Shown here piece by piece: positions 1 to 12,405 of a stretch of 64,000 nucleotides of DNA. The translations under genes and the position numbers were made by a program. Positions within the stretch are counted from its first letter, which is position 1. Each line of letters opens with the position of its first letter. The notes beneath the pieces are model-generated. The model had not been told where the DNA came from, made no database searches, and saw nothing but the letters and a program-made list of their open reading frames with translations. This stretch comes from Symsagittifera roscoffensis (taxonomy: Eukaryota > Xenacoelomorpha > Acoela > Convolutidae): the NCBI RefSeq assembly GCF_963678635.1, contig NC_087067.1:26853547-26917546 (forward strand). The letters run 5' to 3'.

Positions 1-25
1 TCACAAAAAGCTCAGTTTGGCCTTG
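1..25. repeat. right end of a TA-flanked DNA transposon (family B), cut by the window edge
   Basis: The first 25 bases end in CAGTTTGGCCTTG followed by TA. This matches the right terminal inverted repeats of the elements at 52722-53368 and 56585-58592. Only the terminus lies inside the window, so nothing can be said about the element's body. Confidence 0.6.
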
Positions 26-27
26 TA

Positions 28-239
28 GTGACGTTGCGTGGGGTGGGGGGTATAATTTAGAAAAAAAAATCAAAAAACCTTCATTTTTTTGAAAATTTCA
101 TGAAGTTTTTATAGCAAACACTATCTCATAGACCTTAAAATTGGTCAAAATTTTCTGGGCTTTGCCCTGATACGAGCAGTCTTGTTCATTAACTGGTCAA
201 AATTTTCTGGGCTTTGCCCTGATACGAGCAGTCTTGTTC
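28..239 (+). repeat. family C MITE-like repeat, right end, with a 51-bp tandem duplication of its tip
   Basis: This matches copies near 17023-17500, 50930-51427, 60470-60920 and 62080-62440. Shared landmarks are a 'GTTRCGTGGGGT' block and a terminal block 'CCCTGATACGAGCAGTCTTGTT'. The terminal block occurs twice here (about 145-188 and 196-239), so the tip has been duplicated in tandem. The repeat ends immediately before the putative membrane exon at 240. Confidence 0.55.
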
Positions 240-3200
240 ATGAAATTTCAACTTCCAAGTAACTTTCATATTTACGTTGAGCTTGTTTCAGCAATAGTAT
301 TCATGATCTGTCTCATGCTTGTCACCGCTCTCTTTGACTACGACATGTTCACGATAGGGTGGGCTATGTTCATTGCCATATTCGCGTTCATACTGCACTT
401 TGCCCTACTCATCGTCACAAACCAGGTATCGAAATTGCTTTGACAAACATAATGCTTCTTTTTGCAAAGTTCGTAACCCAAATACATTTTTATCAAAATA
501 TAGTCACGAGAAATGGCAATGCTCGTAACTGACGGGCGGATATTTGATGTGTTGCTAAAATTTTTGAAAAACTTGTTTAATTAGCTGTTCCCCACACAGA
601 AGTTTCATGGATTATAATCTAGTAATGGAATTTTATAGGCTGTCTCTTTAAAGCTCAAGAACAATAGATTTTAATGAATTAGAAACGGATTATATTAAAA
701 ATTATTTTAAAGCGCCAAAGTATAATCTTAATCGTTAATAATCGATTATTTTTATTTTTTTTTTCAAAACTGTTTCGAAACTATTTCAAAACTGTTTCGA
801 AAGAAACATAATCCAAGTGAATCGATTATGATGAATTTTGTCAAATTTTTTTTTAAAACGTTTTAGTACGCTATTTTCCTTTTTCATCAATATTTTATGC
901 TCAAGTTAGATATTTTCTTCTCTCACTAAATTTCAATTTCTCTTAATTTCAATCGCATGTTTTTTGTTCATAATTGCTTTAAACTTAATTTAATTAATTT
1001 CTTCTTTTACTACATTTTTTTGCGTGTTTCTATATTTTCCTTTTAATTCAGTTTTTTTTTTCGCTAAGCGCGCAGTCTACCCCATACCCTCCCCGCCCCA
1101 TACGTTGAACCCTGCCTCAAAACCTATTCCGACGCGGGAAGGGGATATCTGGGGGAGGGGTTAAACGCACTGGGGGATATAGAGTGCAATAGGAGGGTAA
1201 ACGCGTTAGAGGGGGGGGGGAGGTAAATGCGGGGAAGAGGGTAGACATGGGGTTGGGTGGGAAAGGGGTGGGACGTAGGGGTTTTGGTATGAAGGTGCGT
1301 ATTAAAAAGACTGATGGTGAGGGGAGGAGATTTCAGAGGGGGGGGGGGTTGCATAGTGGGAGGGTGGGTTACGTTGGGGAGCAGGAGAGTGAGTACTGAT
1401 TATGAGGATGATCGTGTTCGTTCGTGTTTGAGTTTTGCAGAAAGCTGCCAATTCAAAAAGTAGAGTAAAGTTTTTCAAAAATATTCCAATTTCAAGGTTT
1501 TAATAAAGAAAAAAAATCGATTATATTGAAAATAAAAATGAATTGTAATCAATTATAATGGACTAAAATAGATTTTTTTCTCGGAAATAGTTGAGTATAA
1601 TGCGCTGCTAGACCCTCTTTTGATCATTTCATAGTGTGCTAGGGTAACATATTTAAAAAAAATCAATTAGGAAAAACTCCCTGGAAATTCAGTAGATAAG
1701 CAACAAATGGGGCGGTAAAACTTAAATGGTTTTAAATTTCAAACTAAATATTTCAAATTTCTCAGCGGAATAGAAAAAAAACACATCTGATTTCAGAAAA
1801 AATATCTATTGATTCATTGGCTGAACTTTCATCAAAAACATGTATATCAGACAACGATTTTAAAATTCAGAGATTGAATGTAATGTGATATTTTTCTGGA
1901 AATTCAAAAACTCAAAAAATGTCTAGAAAACATTTTTTTTCTCTTTGAGACTTCTGTCATTATGTTGGCTATGTCATCTTTTTGGTGCTGTTATTAGTCA
2001 GAATGTTTGGAAAAAACTGTCCTTTTTTCTGGGAAAAAATCAACTTAAACTGTTTTGTTCTCGATTTTAAGCTTTGTTTTCTTCTAGATATTTTAAACTA
2101 GTTCTTTTATTTATTTCACATGTGTTTTTGTTAACTTATATAACATCATCAAAAAATGAAAGCTAACAGAAAATGCCCTTTTCTGTTAGCTTTCTGTAAG
2201 CTAAGTTTTCAAAATTGTTGAGATCAATCTTCTAAAATTTGACATTAGATCATCACTGCAAACTATTTTCAGAGAGAGAAGAAGAGAACTACTAAGTGCT
2301 TTTTGCATGCACACATGATTCGATAACACAAGGAGCTTTCATTTATCCTGCACGCAAACGCTAAATCGAATTTTTAAATCGAAACTACCTGAATTTGTGT
2401 TTAACAAATCTTTCTGCTTCTAAATAAAATGGGCGAGTCAGTTCTGATTTTTTATTCTTCGGGGTTTAAGTCTTGTTTTACACCCGAAAAAATTTACTGG
2501 TCAGAAATGTTTGAAACTTTTAATTCTTTCATTGAAAAAATTTTAGTGCAAAAACTATATTGCACAAGAACTATAAGTCAGGAAAAAAACTTTTTCACAA
2601 ATGACCATAGTTAAATAAAAAATCTTTTTAAATTTGATAATCATTAAACATAGGTATTTCAGTATAAGGCAATCTCTTTTTTGTGGAGTAGCTCACAGAG
2701 AAAACAAAGTTTTGAGAAAATTAATCAACCAAACGTCGGCAATTAATTCAGTAATCACATTCGTTTATTTTGACAATTTTCTAGCAGTGCAGAACAAAAA
2801 AAATTTAGAAACAAAAGTTTAGGGGAAAAAGTTTTAAAAAACCAATTTTATCTTAGATAATTGATTTAGAAGGAGGGCAAAATAATCAAGTGGAGGAAAA
2901 TTTAAATTAAATTAATCGCTTTTCTTTCAAAATTAACCTTTTTTAAGGTAAAGATATACCTCAAAAACAAAAAAAAATTACCCAACTGCAGTGCTTAACT
3001 TTCGTTGCGTTACCAGAAAAAATAGATATAAATATTACGAAGAAACAGATATATTATTTTTGATTAATTGGACAAAGTGTATCGGAAAACAAGCATTTTG
3101 CCTTCAATAAAGCAAGCTCGCCATCGGAACGAAATATAATGGCAAAACAAAATCAAAATTACAAATCATAACAAAATTCCAATTTTCTTTGAAAAAGTAT

Positions 3201-5372
3201 ATGTAACACTCGTTTCCTAAAAAGTAAAAACAAAGCTTGCATCAAGCAGTATACCAAGTTTTCTGACAAACACGCTATCAAAATTTCAAAAATTTTCAAA
3301 GGATTGCTTTCGGAACAAAGTACGGTATATAATAAACAAAATTCGTTATAACAGTCTTAATTTCGAGGTACATGAAAACAAATCTGCGATATAGCTCATG
3401 CCAAAGCCTTCAAGTCCTATTTACATTTCTTGTTGGAAAAATTTGATTTGTGTAACTTTTCTAACAAGGAATTAAAACTTCTGAAATTTTTTAAAAGAAA
3501 TTGTCAGCAGTATGTAAAGCTTTAAAAAAATTTTTTGAATGCGGAATACTCAATAATGGTGTACCGCAAGTTTTGATTTTTATTCTTTATAAAAAAGATT
3601 TTAAGTACAATTAACAGAAACAAAAATCTTGTGGAGTTTGCCAATGATACAACCTTGTTGTGTACCGGAAATTTGAAAACGAATCTAAGAACATTGATGC
3701 TAGAAACAAAAGAGGAAGTATGTGAAAGCTTGATGGAAAACAAAGCGATCATCGATGCATATAAAACAGAACTCAAGGTTTTTGGGAAGATAGTTATTGC
3801 TCAGACAAAATTCATAGGTAACAAAGCTTTTCCGCAAAAGGACACGCCAGGTACCTTCTATTTTTTGTAGACAGAGTTCTGACGTTTTCAGCTGAGTTAA
3901 ACAAACTTTCAGGCAAGACGGCTGTTGCAATTTAGTCAGCATACTGCGTGAGAATTATGCTTTTGAAATAACAAAAATGTGCTATATTTGCAGAAAATAT
4001 GATCATGCGCGAAAGCTACTTGTCAATTTCAAAGTTTTACCAGCCGAATTTTTCATAGCACGTTCAATGTGACAAAACTTTTAAATCAATTGAAATTGAT
4101 ATGGCGCAGGTATATGACAGAGCACTTGTTTAAAAAACGCACAAAACAAATAAAACAAATCAAATTCTTAAGGCTGAAATGGGAAAAAATTATAGCAAGC
4201 CGTAGTTGTAACAAGTGGAAAATTTTAAACGTAAAAACGAGAGTTGTTATATCTAATCAAAACTTGATACACGTTCGCAAAAAAATTCTCCTTGATCCGT
4301 TCCAGTGGCTATTTTGGAAATTATTTTTTAAGAATATTTTAGTAGTAAGGATTTAATCTTTTTATAATTAGTTATAACTTTTTAATTACATGCCGATGTC
4401 ATTATTGATCTCAAACTATGATGATGTATTCAATGTTAAGCGGCATGTACGTTTAGCCATGTGGTATTTTTGTATTCACATTTTTTTGAAGAAAAAAAAT
4501 TGGCTCGTTCGTTTCAAACGATATGTGTGTTTGTCGCAAATCATCAGAATATCTAAGTAGACTTTAGAGGGTACATTTATTGCCGTGATTGTATCCACTC
4601 CAACTTTTTCACGTTTTTTGTTCCTCTACCTGTGATACTTCTGTGAGCTTATAATGAGGGTTAAATTAACGGCGGTGTAGAAAAAAAGCTTCAGTTTTTA
4701 TACTAAGGTAGCTTCGATGATACTCACTTGCTAGAATAAATTATTACTTTTGATGTGATTTTTTTTCTTAAAAATCGTTTTTTAAGAGTATAGTTAGCTT
4801 ATGTTCGCAATTAAAATTTTTGAAAACTTGTCCGGCAAAAACTTCAAAAACTTTGACCTTACATCTTCTTTCCTTACATTTTATTTTTTAAAAAAACTTC
4901 AGCTTGCAATTCAAAATCTGCGCAGAATTTTGCAAGAATCTTGCAAGTATTTGCATTCCAAACTGAGGTTCAGGAAAACTAAGACTTTGTTTTCCGTGAT
5001 TTCATAATTAAAAGATTTAGGATGGTTTCTAATTCTTTCTTTATGTTTTCCATGATTTCAAGATATTAGAAATTAGAAAGATTTCTATTCTTTCTTTATG
5101 TATTGTCATATATTATATTTATTTCAATTATAACCAAACATAACTAGTTTAATTATAACCCATGCTTCTTTAATGAATAGGTGTCCAATATGTCAGAATG
5201 GGGCATAGACGTGTTCCGAGAGGGAGACTCGACTCGAATCAGTGTAGAAGACGCGGACGAAGCGAAAACCGTCTTCGAGCCAGCAGATCATGATTACGAG
5301 AACGAGAATGCAGATGATAACGACCACAAGAAAAAGGGAGACAAACAATCCGATACAAAATCTATGCTTTGA
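240..5372 (+). CDS. last two exons of an unrecognised membrane protein with an acidic tail
   Basis: I infer two coding exons, 240-425 (the true left edge may be a few bases further right) and 5181-5372. The first encodes two hydrophobic segments (roughly residues 12-32 and 38-58 counted from the ATG at 240) and ends exactly in phase 0 at a donor (CAG/GTATCG). The second begins after an acceptor-like AATAG, also in phase 0, and reads 63 codons to a TGA. It is hydrophilic, rich in Asp, Glu, Asn and Lys, and ends KSML. An AATAAA overlaps the stop codon, which fits a real 3' end. The tetraspan-like layout (paired helices, then a charged cytoplasmic tail) resembles MARVEL or synaptogyrin-type proteins, but I see no diagnostic motif. 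Any 5' exons lie left of the window. The intron of about 4.76 kb holds LINE debris. Joining the two exons is inference from phase and position. Confidence 0.45.
443..1075. other. AT-rich intronic DNA with AATCGATT-type motifs
   Basis: I see no coding signal. Repeated 'AATCGATTAT' and 'GATTATAAT' words occur around 610-830 and resume at 1515-1575. They resemble the block at 51620-52260, so this is probably an old dispersed repeat. Confidence 0.4.
1076..1395. repeat. strand-asymmetric C-rich then G-rich low-complexity island
   Basis: The + strand is C-rich at about 1078-1115, then strongly G-rich at about 1135-1390. There are many runs of four to ten G, including long runs near 1210 and 1339. 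It interrupts the AATCGATT-rich repeat. The open frame on the minus strand here (Pro-rich) is a composition artefact. Confidence 0.7.
1396..3480. other. AT-rich intronic DNA, no gene recognised
   Basis: Low-complexity A/T sequence with short hydrophobic or Lys/Asn-rich frames that I take as chance. A short imperfect hairpin lies around 2155-2205 (AAAGCTAACAGAAAA and its reverse complement). Confidence 0.4.
3486..4330 (+). pseudogene. degenerate LINE reverse transcriptase fragment
   Basis: Conceptual translation shows decayed non-LTR RT landmarks in order. An 'NNGVPQ' block near 3540 corresponds to the G-PQG motif. A 'FANDTTLL' block near 3640 corresponds to the YADD catalytic box, with the first Asp changed to Asn. 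A 'KTELKVFGK' block follows near 3760. The frame shifts and meets stops on both sides. It lies inside the intron of the membrane-protein gene, in the same orientation. The catalytic box is inactive and the element is long dead. Confidence 0.6.
4331..5180. other. AT-rich intronic DNA, no feature recognised
   Basis: Nothing beyond A/T-rich sequence. An imperfect duplication of 'TAGAAAGATTTCTA'-type sequence with 'TTCTTTCTTTATG' lies near 5030-5100. Confidence 0.4.
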
Positions 5373-5377
5373 ATAAA
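5372..5377 (+). promoter_or_regulatory. poly(A) signal AATAAA overlapping the stop codon
   Basis: AATAAA begins on the last base of the TGA stop of the acidic-tail exon. This implies a 3' UTR of only a few tens of bases. Confidence 0.5.
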
Positions 5378-8000
5378 AATTGTTGCGCCTATGTTGTTAT
5401 CCCTCAAAAAAAAATGATCTTTGACTCGAATAAGAAGCAATCTACCTCCTTTTAGTTATTAATCATAATAAATTGTTTTCAGATCAGAGATTGTTCAACA
5501 GTTAATTGTCTATTTACATAATTTTGATTTGCAAGGACATCAAAAGGGCCAATATGCCTAGTCGAGTAATGCCTAAGTTAAGCAGTACAAATTCTAAGAA
5601 ATACTAAGAAACTTCAACTGTAAGGTAGTAGAAATTGTCCAAACTGTGCAACCTCAATTAAAAAAAAATCAATCTATTTTTTTTTAGAAATACTTGTGAT
5701 GTATAATACTCAAAAACCAAAGAAAAATAAGTTTTTAATTGACTATCATTGAGATTGCTGACTGTATCAGCAAAATCTGCAAAATTTTTTGAATAAAATT
5801 GAATAGTTTTCTAATCCGTACTCCTATTTTTATAGGACTTTTTTCAGTTAAATTATTCGTTGGTTTGATTTTTATTTACTCTTTTATGTTTGAGGATCTC
5901 AATCTCTGAGTCCAAAATTGAGTTTTTAGGATTTCAGTTTTAAAATCTTAAGGTAATAGCTTCACTAAAATTTTGAAGAGCTCGTATTAAAACAAATACC
6001 ACCATTCGCTGCTGTGTTTTCAAACAACCTGGTAAGTTGTCTCTTAAAAAAGCAAAAAGACTTATTGTCGTTTGACTTTTGTTCCATTTCTCTTGATAAA
6101 AAGCAAAAAAACGTATCGTCCTTTGATATTTTTCTTCAATTTTCATTTCTACTTGATAAGGTAAAAAAAAATGGCCAGCAATTTTGGTCAAGAATTGTGA
6201 CGTCGCAGACAAAAACACCGCAAAACTTGCGAACAATGATTTGGGAACATTAACATATTGAGCAATATGGAGCAACATCAATAAAACTTCAGAACAGGAC
6301 CCCATCAGGACGCATTCATTTTTGACTGAACAATTTCTTACCTCCAGCGCCCTTTTTTCCCTGACATTGTCGGATCAGACAGCCGCTGATCAAAATATCT
6401 TTGGATTGAAAAAAACTTGGCCCAAAAAAGGTGAACCACGATCAAAACTATTCGGTTTTGAACATCAGTACGATGAAGTTGGCTTAAAAACATGAAAAAA
6501 AGAATTAGGAATTGATTCAGTTGTAAATAGCCCAAAAAGTTTTTTTAAACAAAAGGTTCTGCTGTCCGAACTAACATTGGAAGACCTTTCGTTGAAGCTT
6601 TTGCCTGTAGACAGGAAATTAAGAGCATTGAATTTTGAATTCACTGACGATACTATCAGCACGATTGGGAAGATTGTGTTCATAGTATAGTCAAATGTGT
6701 GGATCAACAGGGAGAGCCCGTTTTTCATATTTTTGCGAGAGCCTCTTTTTCATAGTCACACAGGAAATATATTTGGTAGCCACAATCTACCAAAGCTGAG
6801 AACCGAAATTGCTCAGAGATAGTTTTTACAGCCGATCAGTAACCAACCTGGACCTGGTAAGCCGAATAGTTTTACTTTTCTCAATTTAAACCTGTACAAG
6901 AATTAGACGAGAAATTGAAAAAAAACCATCGTAAATTTCACAACCCGCTTAACCTTGAGATAAAAAGGTTTTACATACCTCTTTCAAGGCAAATTTGTGA
7001 AAATTTGAAAAGGCACTAACACGTTCCTCCTTCACGACAAAAATTTCGTTTTGCTCAGTTTGATAATATCAAAAACTTTTGGTCAACCGACCAAAACAGA
7101 CAAAAAATTTGTTCATCATAAATTGTATATTCATTCAAGCCGACCAAAACTGAGCAACCGACCAAAACAGATTAAAAAATTCATCATAAATTCTAACCGT
7201 TCCATTAGATGTGACTCTAGTCCCTCAAGACTTATGGCTTTACAAGATAACACTCAAATGATGGGTGGCTTGTTTTATATACAAAAAAAACATGTCAAAC
7301 ATTCTTTCATCGCATACAATCTACGTCACAGACACTGTACGAGTTTGCAAATATGATCACTCTCGCATAGAGATTCCTCGAATTGGTCCAAGTAAGAATT
7401 CAATGTTTTGATTATCGGATGACAACTATTGACGGATGATTACTTATTCTTTTTCAATGACGTATGAAATAGTTTTTGTTTTTATATGTAAGGATTTCAG
7501 TTTCAAAATAAAGCCAACGAATTACAATGAACATAGGTACCTTCTTTCCTTGCCAGTTTCAGACAACAACACAGTTTTGGCCAAAAAGGGCAATTCTTAA
7601 AAATCTACGTGAAAACTTCCTCTCCCCTAGACCACTTAACTTAACTTTCCTTCCGTTTTTTTCTTAAGAAACATTTCTCGAACAAGCTGAATGATCCTAT
7701 GACGGACGACTAAAAGATTCTGAGAGGCTTCAAATGAGCACTGGAGATGGCTAAACCACTGTATAACATCGGGCCTGTTAGCAGGACATACCAACAGGAA
7801 CTGCATGTAAGATCGGACGACTAATCATTAGCAACATAACGGTCGTACAAGCAGCATTGCGTGCGCAGTGTATGGCGTTTTTACTCGAAAAAAAATCTAG
7901 GCTCGAAAAAAAATCTACTCGAAAAAAAAACTTTTGTTACATTAAGCGGTTATTTTTTCAGCAGTTTCAGATTACTGCGCTGGCGCAACTCTAATACGTG
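5378..8000. other. unassigned AT-rich region
   Basis: No gene recognised. Open stretches on both strands at 5940-6730 are Lys/Phe/Ser-rich with no motif. Imperfect short duplications are visible, for example 'GACCGACCAAAAC' sequences around 7080-7170. Confidence 0.4.
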
Positions 8001-8007
8001 CACTTGT

Positions 8008-8120
8008 GAATTGGTGGGTGCACTCTTAACGGGCTGCTGAATCGTTTGGCAGCATTTGAATCAGCTGGCGCACTCTTAACGGATCGCTTAACTGTGTGGC
8101 AGCGTGTGAACTGGCGCGGG
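8008..8120. repeat. 50-bp tandem repeat, about 2.3 copies
   Basis: Copies begin at about 8008, 8058 and 8108. The first two share GAAT(T/C)..TGG.TGCACTCTTAACGG and a TTGGCAGC or GTGGCAGC block. The array runs directly into the 18-bp minisatellite. Confidence 0.75.
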
Positions 8121-8335
8121 TTCTCAACAGGCGTCGAGATCGCAACAGGTGACGAGTTCTCAACAGGCGACGAGTTCTCAACCACAGGCGATGATATCTC
8201 ATCAGGCGACGAGTTCTCAAAATTTAACGAGTTCTCAACAGGTGACAAGTTCTCAACAGGCGGCGATTTCTCAACAGACGAAAAGATCTCAACAGGCGAC
8301 GACTTCTCAACAGGCGACGAGTTCTCAACAAGATA
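8120..8335. repeat. 18-bp minisatellite, consensus TTCTCAACAGGCGACGAG
   Basis: About twelve copies of an 18-bp unit with scattered substitutions and a small insertion. Because 18 is a multiple of three, each frame reads as a six-residue repeat: STGDEF on one + frame, SSQQAT on another, and Arg/Thr-rich units on minus. Several frames stay open through it. I treat these as by-products of the array rather than genes. Confidence 0.85.
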
Positions 8336-8387
8336 TCGTCACCCAGGTCATCGACGAGAATACCCATCCACCGTCCCGATTATTAGA

Positions 8388-8569
8388 AAAATTCTGAATT
8401 TTCGTTCCCACCACAAGTTAAAAACTTCTCTTTCGATTATGTTCTTAGAGCTCTGAAGCTGCCTTTAGATTACATCTTGGACGATCGTGAAGTTCAAGAT
8501 CCAATGGCACGAGAGGCAACAGGCATTTTTGTTGTTCTTGAAGAACTTACATTTAGAACTTATATCTAG
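8388..8569 (+). other. open stretch after the minisatellite, possible exon relic
   Basis: A + frame runs about 60 codons to a TAG at 8567-8569 with protein-like composition (…LKLPLDYILDDREVQDPM…). It has no start codon, no clear splice acceptor and no family match that I recognise. It could be the end of a lost gene or chance. Confidence 0.2.
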
Positions 8570-11284
8570 GCAATTTTTGCAATTTTCTAATACAAATATA
8601 AGGTAACAACTGAAACACTGGAAACAAAACATGGATGATGAGATAACTAGTTGTCAAAAAAATCCATTCAGTTTAAGAAAAAATCAGTACCACTTAGCGA
8701 TGATCATTTATATTGTTTCACTCTGCTGAGAGTTAGGAAAAATAATATCGTTTTTGTAACGTAAGAAAAAATATATTTTGGTGCCCTTTCTTTTCATGGG
8801 CTTAGAGACCATAACATCTGCATGAAAACGGCGCAGAAGAAAAGATACTCAAAATAATTTTTTAATCTGGGTTCAATCTTTAAATGTTTATTATAGGTTG
8901 TGGAGATGTCGGTGGTGGTGTTAATGAAACTCCTCAAGAACAATCCCAATTCAAAACAGGATTCGACCAATGTGCTTTCAAGGAATTTCATCGACTTTCC
9001 ACTAGACTACTTTTAGACAACGAGAGAAGCTCAGAGAGATGTGGTGAAATTTCTAACTGAGATTCTACACTTTAAACAACTGAAGTTCTTCTGTCCACCA
9101 CAATTACCTACTTTTGAGTGAGGCTGCGGCTTATACAGAATCGTATGAAGGTATGACGGGCAGTTATAATTTATATGCACTGCTGGCTCGATAAAAGGTT
9201 TTCCAAATGTTTAAAAGAAACAATGGCAAGGAGTTGAAAACCAAAGCAATCGACTCTTTCCCGAAAACCCGTAATTATGCAGTTGTTTACGTCTGAGCAG
9301 ATCAGGGAAAGATTATGGCTGGCTTTCTGGTTGACTGTGTCTATACTGTCGAGGACTCTGCGGCGTTTGGCTGCATTTTCATTTCGGTGGCTAGATGAAA
9401 AAGTTACCAATAACCGGCAGTGGGAGAGATCACAGCTTTACAAGAACTCTAGAAAGCTAATCGACATGAGACTATTCAAGGAGCCGAATCTGTTCAAAAG
9501 AATTGAGGCGATTGCGGCAATCCTCCTCTTCAGAACACTGCAATTAGTCGGTGATTATTCCAGCGCAACAAACTTTTGAAACGAGGTAGTTGCAGCATTC
9601 TAAAAAGCTGTGTGAAAGTCTAAATACTTTTTTTAACCTGCAGTAGCAATAATTTGAAACCAACAAGCGCAAATTATAATGAGGCGCAGTTGAAAATTGT
9701 TTTAAACAGGATCTTTTTTGTAAACATAATTACCACACTATTTATCATTACTTTACTACTAACTAGAAACTTTTTTTATAGAAGCTCCTTACCTTTTACC
9801 TAAATTCCAGTTCGTTTTCTGGTTGAATGCAAATTTTTCCTGTCTTACAATTTGATAGTTTCTAAGTGCATTCCTGTCTAAGACTTACTGCAAAATTTTC
9901 TTGTTTTATAAAATAATAAAGTTATTGTGTTCCTGTCTGAAATTTTATAGCGATTTTTTCCTGTCTAAACGTTTCTTATTTTCAAACGTCTTAAATTCAA
10001 TAACTTATAGCAAACTTATACATTTTAATTTCATAATTAATTTTTTATAGACTCAAACTTTCAAACAAATAAAACACTGTCAGTTTCTTTTCTGTTGAAA
10101 TGGCAAGCAGAGCAAAAATAACTTCAAACATTATGCTTCAAGATAGTAAGAAATGATTGATTTTTTTCAAAATTCTTCATTGCTATTTTTTTCTTGATCT
10201 CGACATTAAATCACATAGGACGTCCCCCTGGTACACATACACAACAAGCACTTATTTGCTCAAGATAAACCTGCTTCGATCATTATGTTTCGAGGTAGTT
10301 ATCTTCGATTGAAAGTGATTGAAACAAAATTACTTTTTTTCTCAATTTCCATCTATCACTGAGATAGGACGCGTACCGAGGTGCACACACAAACTAGCAA
10401 CCGATTTTTTTTTGTACCCCTTTGTATGTGTACTCCTTTGTTTGTATGTCTACCCCTGGCACACATACACCTATGCCCTATGCCCGCTATTCACACACTG
10501 TCATGTGTTTGCCACTGCGCTGCACATTTCATAACATATCCCGCCGATTCATACAGCAAAGCATAGCACAGCAAAAATTACAAATGACGGCCAAATACAT
10601 GCTCAAATCATGCGTTTATCAACCCACATCCAATCACGTAATATTACAAATTTTACCCAACAGACCTTCTACCATTAAAAAAGTTTCTCTTTGTGAATGA
10701 AAACTTAGAGAGCTTAAAAAAAGATCACAAGGGCGAACAACAAAATATTACCAGAGGTCTCAAAAAAACCCAACAAAAAAAACTGAGTGGACTTTTGCGG
10801 CTCCATTGGAACAAGCTGAAACATACATTTAAAACATTTGATTCTGTACACACCGCTTTTTAATTTTTGCATTGGCGAAATTTATGAATAACCCGTCCAA
10901 TTAGTCAACCGGAAACTTTTTATCTAGTCTTTACTGCCAACTCCACGGATTTCCATAATCAAAAGTTTTCAAAAAAATTGGCAAGAGGAATCAATGCAAG
11001 CAAACATGGTTTAGTGATCAGTGAGAGATCACAGATTCAATGGATTAGTAGAACAGTTTACTTAGACTGTAATAGCAAATCTTTTTCAACCAATCCGAAT
11101 CTTGCTCAATTTCAGCGATAAACAAGATTATTTGAACTCCTAAATCATTTAGTTAAGCTTTGTTCGCGTGTACGCTTTTAGTTTCTCGCCTGAAAATTAA
11201 AAAAAAACGGTTTCATCATTAATTTTTCGATAAGAGAAGTTTGATCCTAACTGATGCAAAAGTTAATTAATGACTAAAGACGTT
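8570..11284. other. unassigned region
   Basis: No gene recognised. A 100-codon + frame at 9277-9579 is Leu/Arg-rich with no motif I know. 9600-10080 is very AT-rich. 10340-10560 is richer in CA/TG and encodes nothing recognisable. Confidence 0.4.
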
Positions 11285-11362
11285 TCAATTGAAGAGGGGC
11301 ATCAATGCGAGAAGGGGAGTTTCAATTGAAGATGGGAGCGACCCAAAGGTCAACGAACCAAG

Positions 11363-11562
11363 NNNNNNNNNNNNNNNNNNNNNNNNNNNNNNNNNNNNNN
11401 NNNNNNNNNNNNNNNNNNNNNNNNNNNNNNNNNNNNNNNNNNNNNNNNNNNNNNNNNNNNNNNNNNNNNNNNNNNNNNNNNNNNNNNNNNNNNNNNNNNN
11501 NNNNNNNNNNNNNNNNNNNNNNNNNNNNNNNNNNNNNNNNNNNNNNNNNNNNNNNNNNNNNN
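11363..11562. other. assembly gap, exactly 200 N
   Basis: A run of 200 undetermined bases. The round length suggests a nominal gap, so the true distance is unknown. It falls within the ORF1 remnant of the LINE. Confidence 0.99.
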
Positions 11563-11889
11563 TGGAGGATACCACCCACCGGTATTCATAAGCAAAGAAC
11601 TAACTATAGAAGAAGTTAAATTTGAAAATGAATTCTTACAGGCACAACAACATCTAATTAAAGATGTAATTGAGAGAAGAGATTTAAGAATCAAAAATGA
11701 ACAGCTCTGCCACAAAAAAGAAAGTGGATGAACACTCTTCAAAGAAAATGGAACCAACAGCGAAATAACTCTTGAAATTCAATTAAAAACTCAGACGACA
11801 ACTCTGAAGGCTTCGGCTTCAATTTCAGCAGGCTGATCAACCGAGAAAAGCGTTGTGAGTTCTTAAAAAAAAGTAATGCTGACTTTTTG

Positions 11890-12405
11890 GTCTACTTATG
11901 CTAACAGAAACAAAGTTGTATCCAGCAATCTATGATAGTGAGCTGTACCTCCCAAACTTCACAACCTATAGATCCGTCAGAAAAGATGTCAACTTTATAT
12001 CAAAACACGTTGGATATCTCATCGCTCTTAAAAATTCATTCATCTCAGAAGAGATACAACTGAGTGAGGACGATTAAAGAAGGAGTAACTTTAGCCTGCT
12101 TATAACAACCAGAAGGTCATTTTGGTCTGTTTTTACAACCCGGTAAAGCCTTTTCTATCTTACAGGAAACCAGAAGAGGTAGAGGAGATATTTGGAAAAA
12201 TTTACGGTGATTTTAACATAACTGATGCCGACTGGTCTGAAAACACCTCTCGAAATCTTGGTTCCGAGAACTGACAGGTTTAAAAAAATGATTACAGAAA
12301 AGGAAATGCAACAGTTAATTGACTTTTCGACATCATCAACTGGGACTTTAGACTTACTGTTCACTAATACCAGCACGGAAAAACTTTTTTTGCAAGAAGG
12401 CTAAA
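11890..12405 (+). pseudogene. LINE endonuclease domain, frameshifted
   Basis: Translation in alternating frames gives AP-endonuclease landmarks seen in LINE ORF2. These are 'LTETKLYPAIYDSEL' near 11900, an 'IALKNSF' block near 12020, a degraded 'GDFNI' block near 12210, and 'GTLDLLFTN' near 12350, which matches the conserved S-x-LDLxFTN region. At least three frameshifts or stops interrupt it. Confidence 0.6.

Noticed and set aside
1124-1354. Minus-strand Pro-rich 76-codon frame
   Set aside because: Produced by the G-rich low-complexity island; no motif.
8026-8248. Several overlapping frames on both strands through the minisatellite
   Set aside because: An 18-bp period keeps frames open by itself; each reads only as short repeats.
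11285-11757. Open frames running through the N gap
   Set aside because: Undetermined bases create false open frames; only the flanking ORF1-like residues are meaningful.
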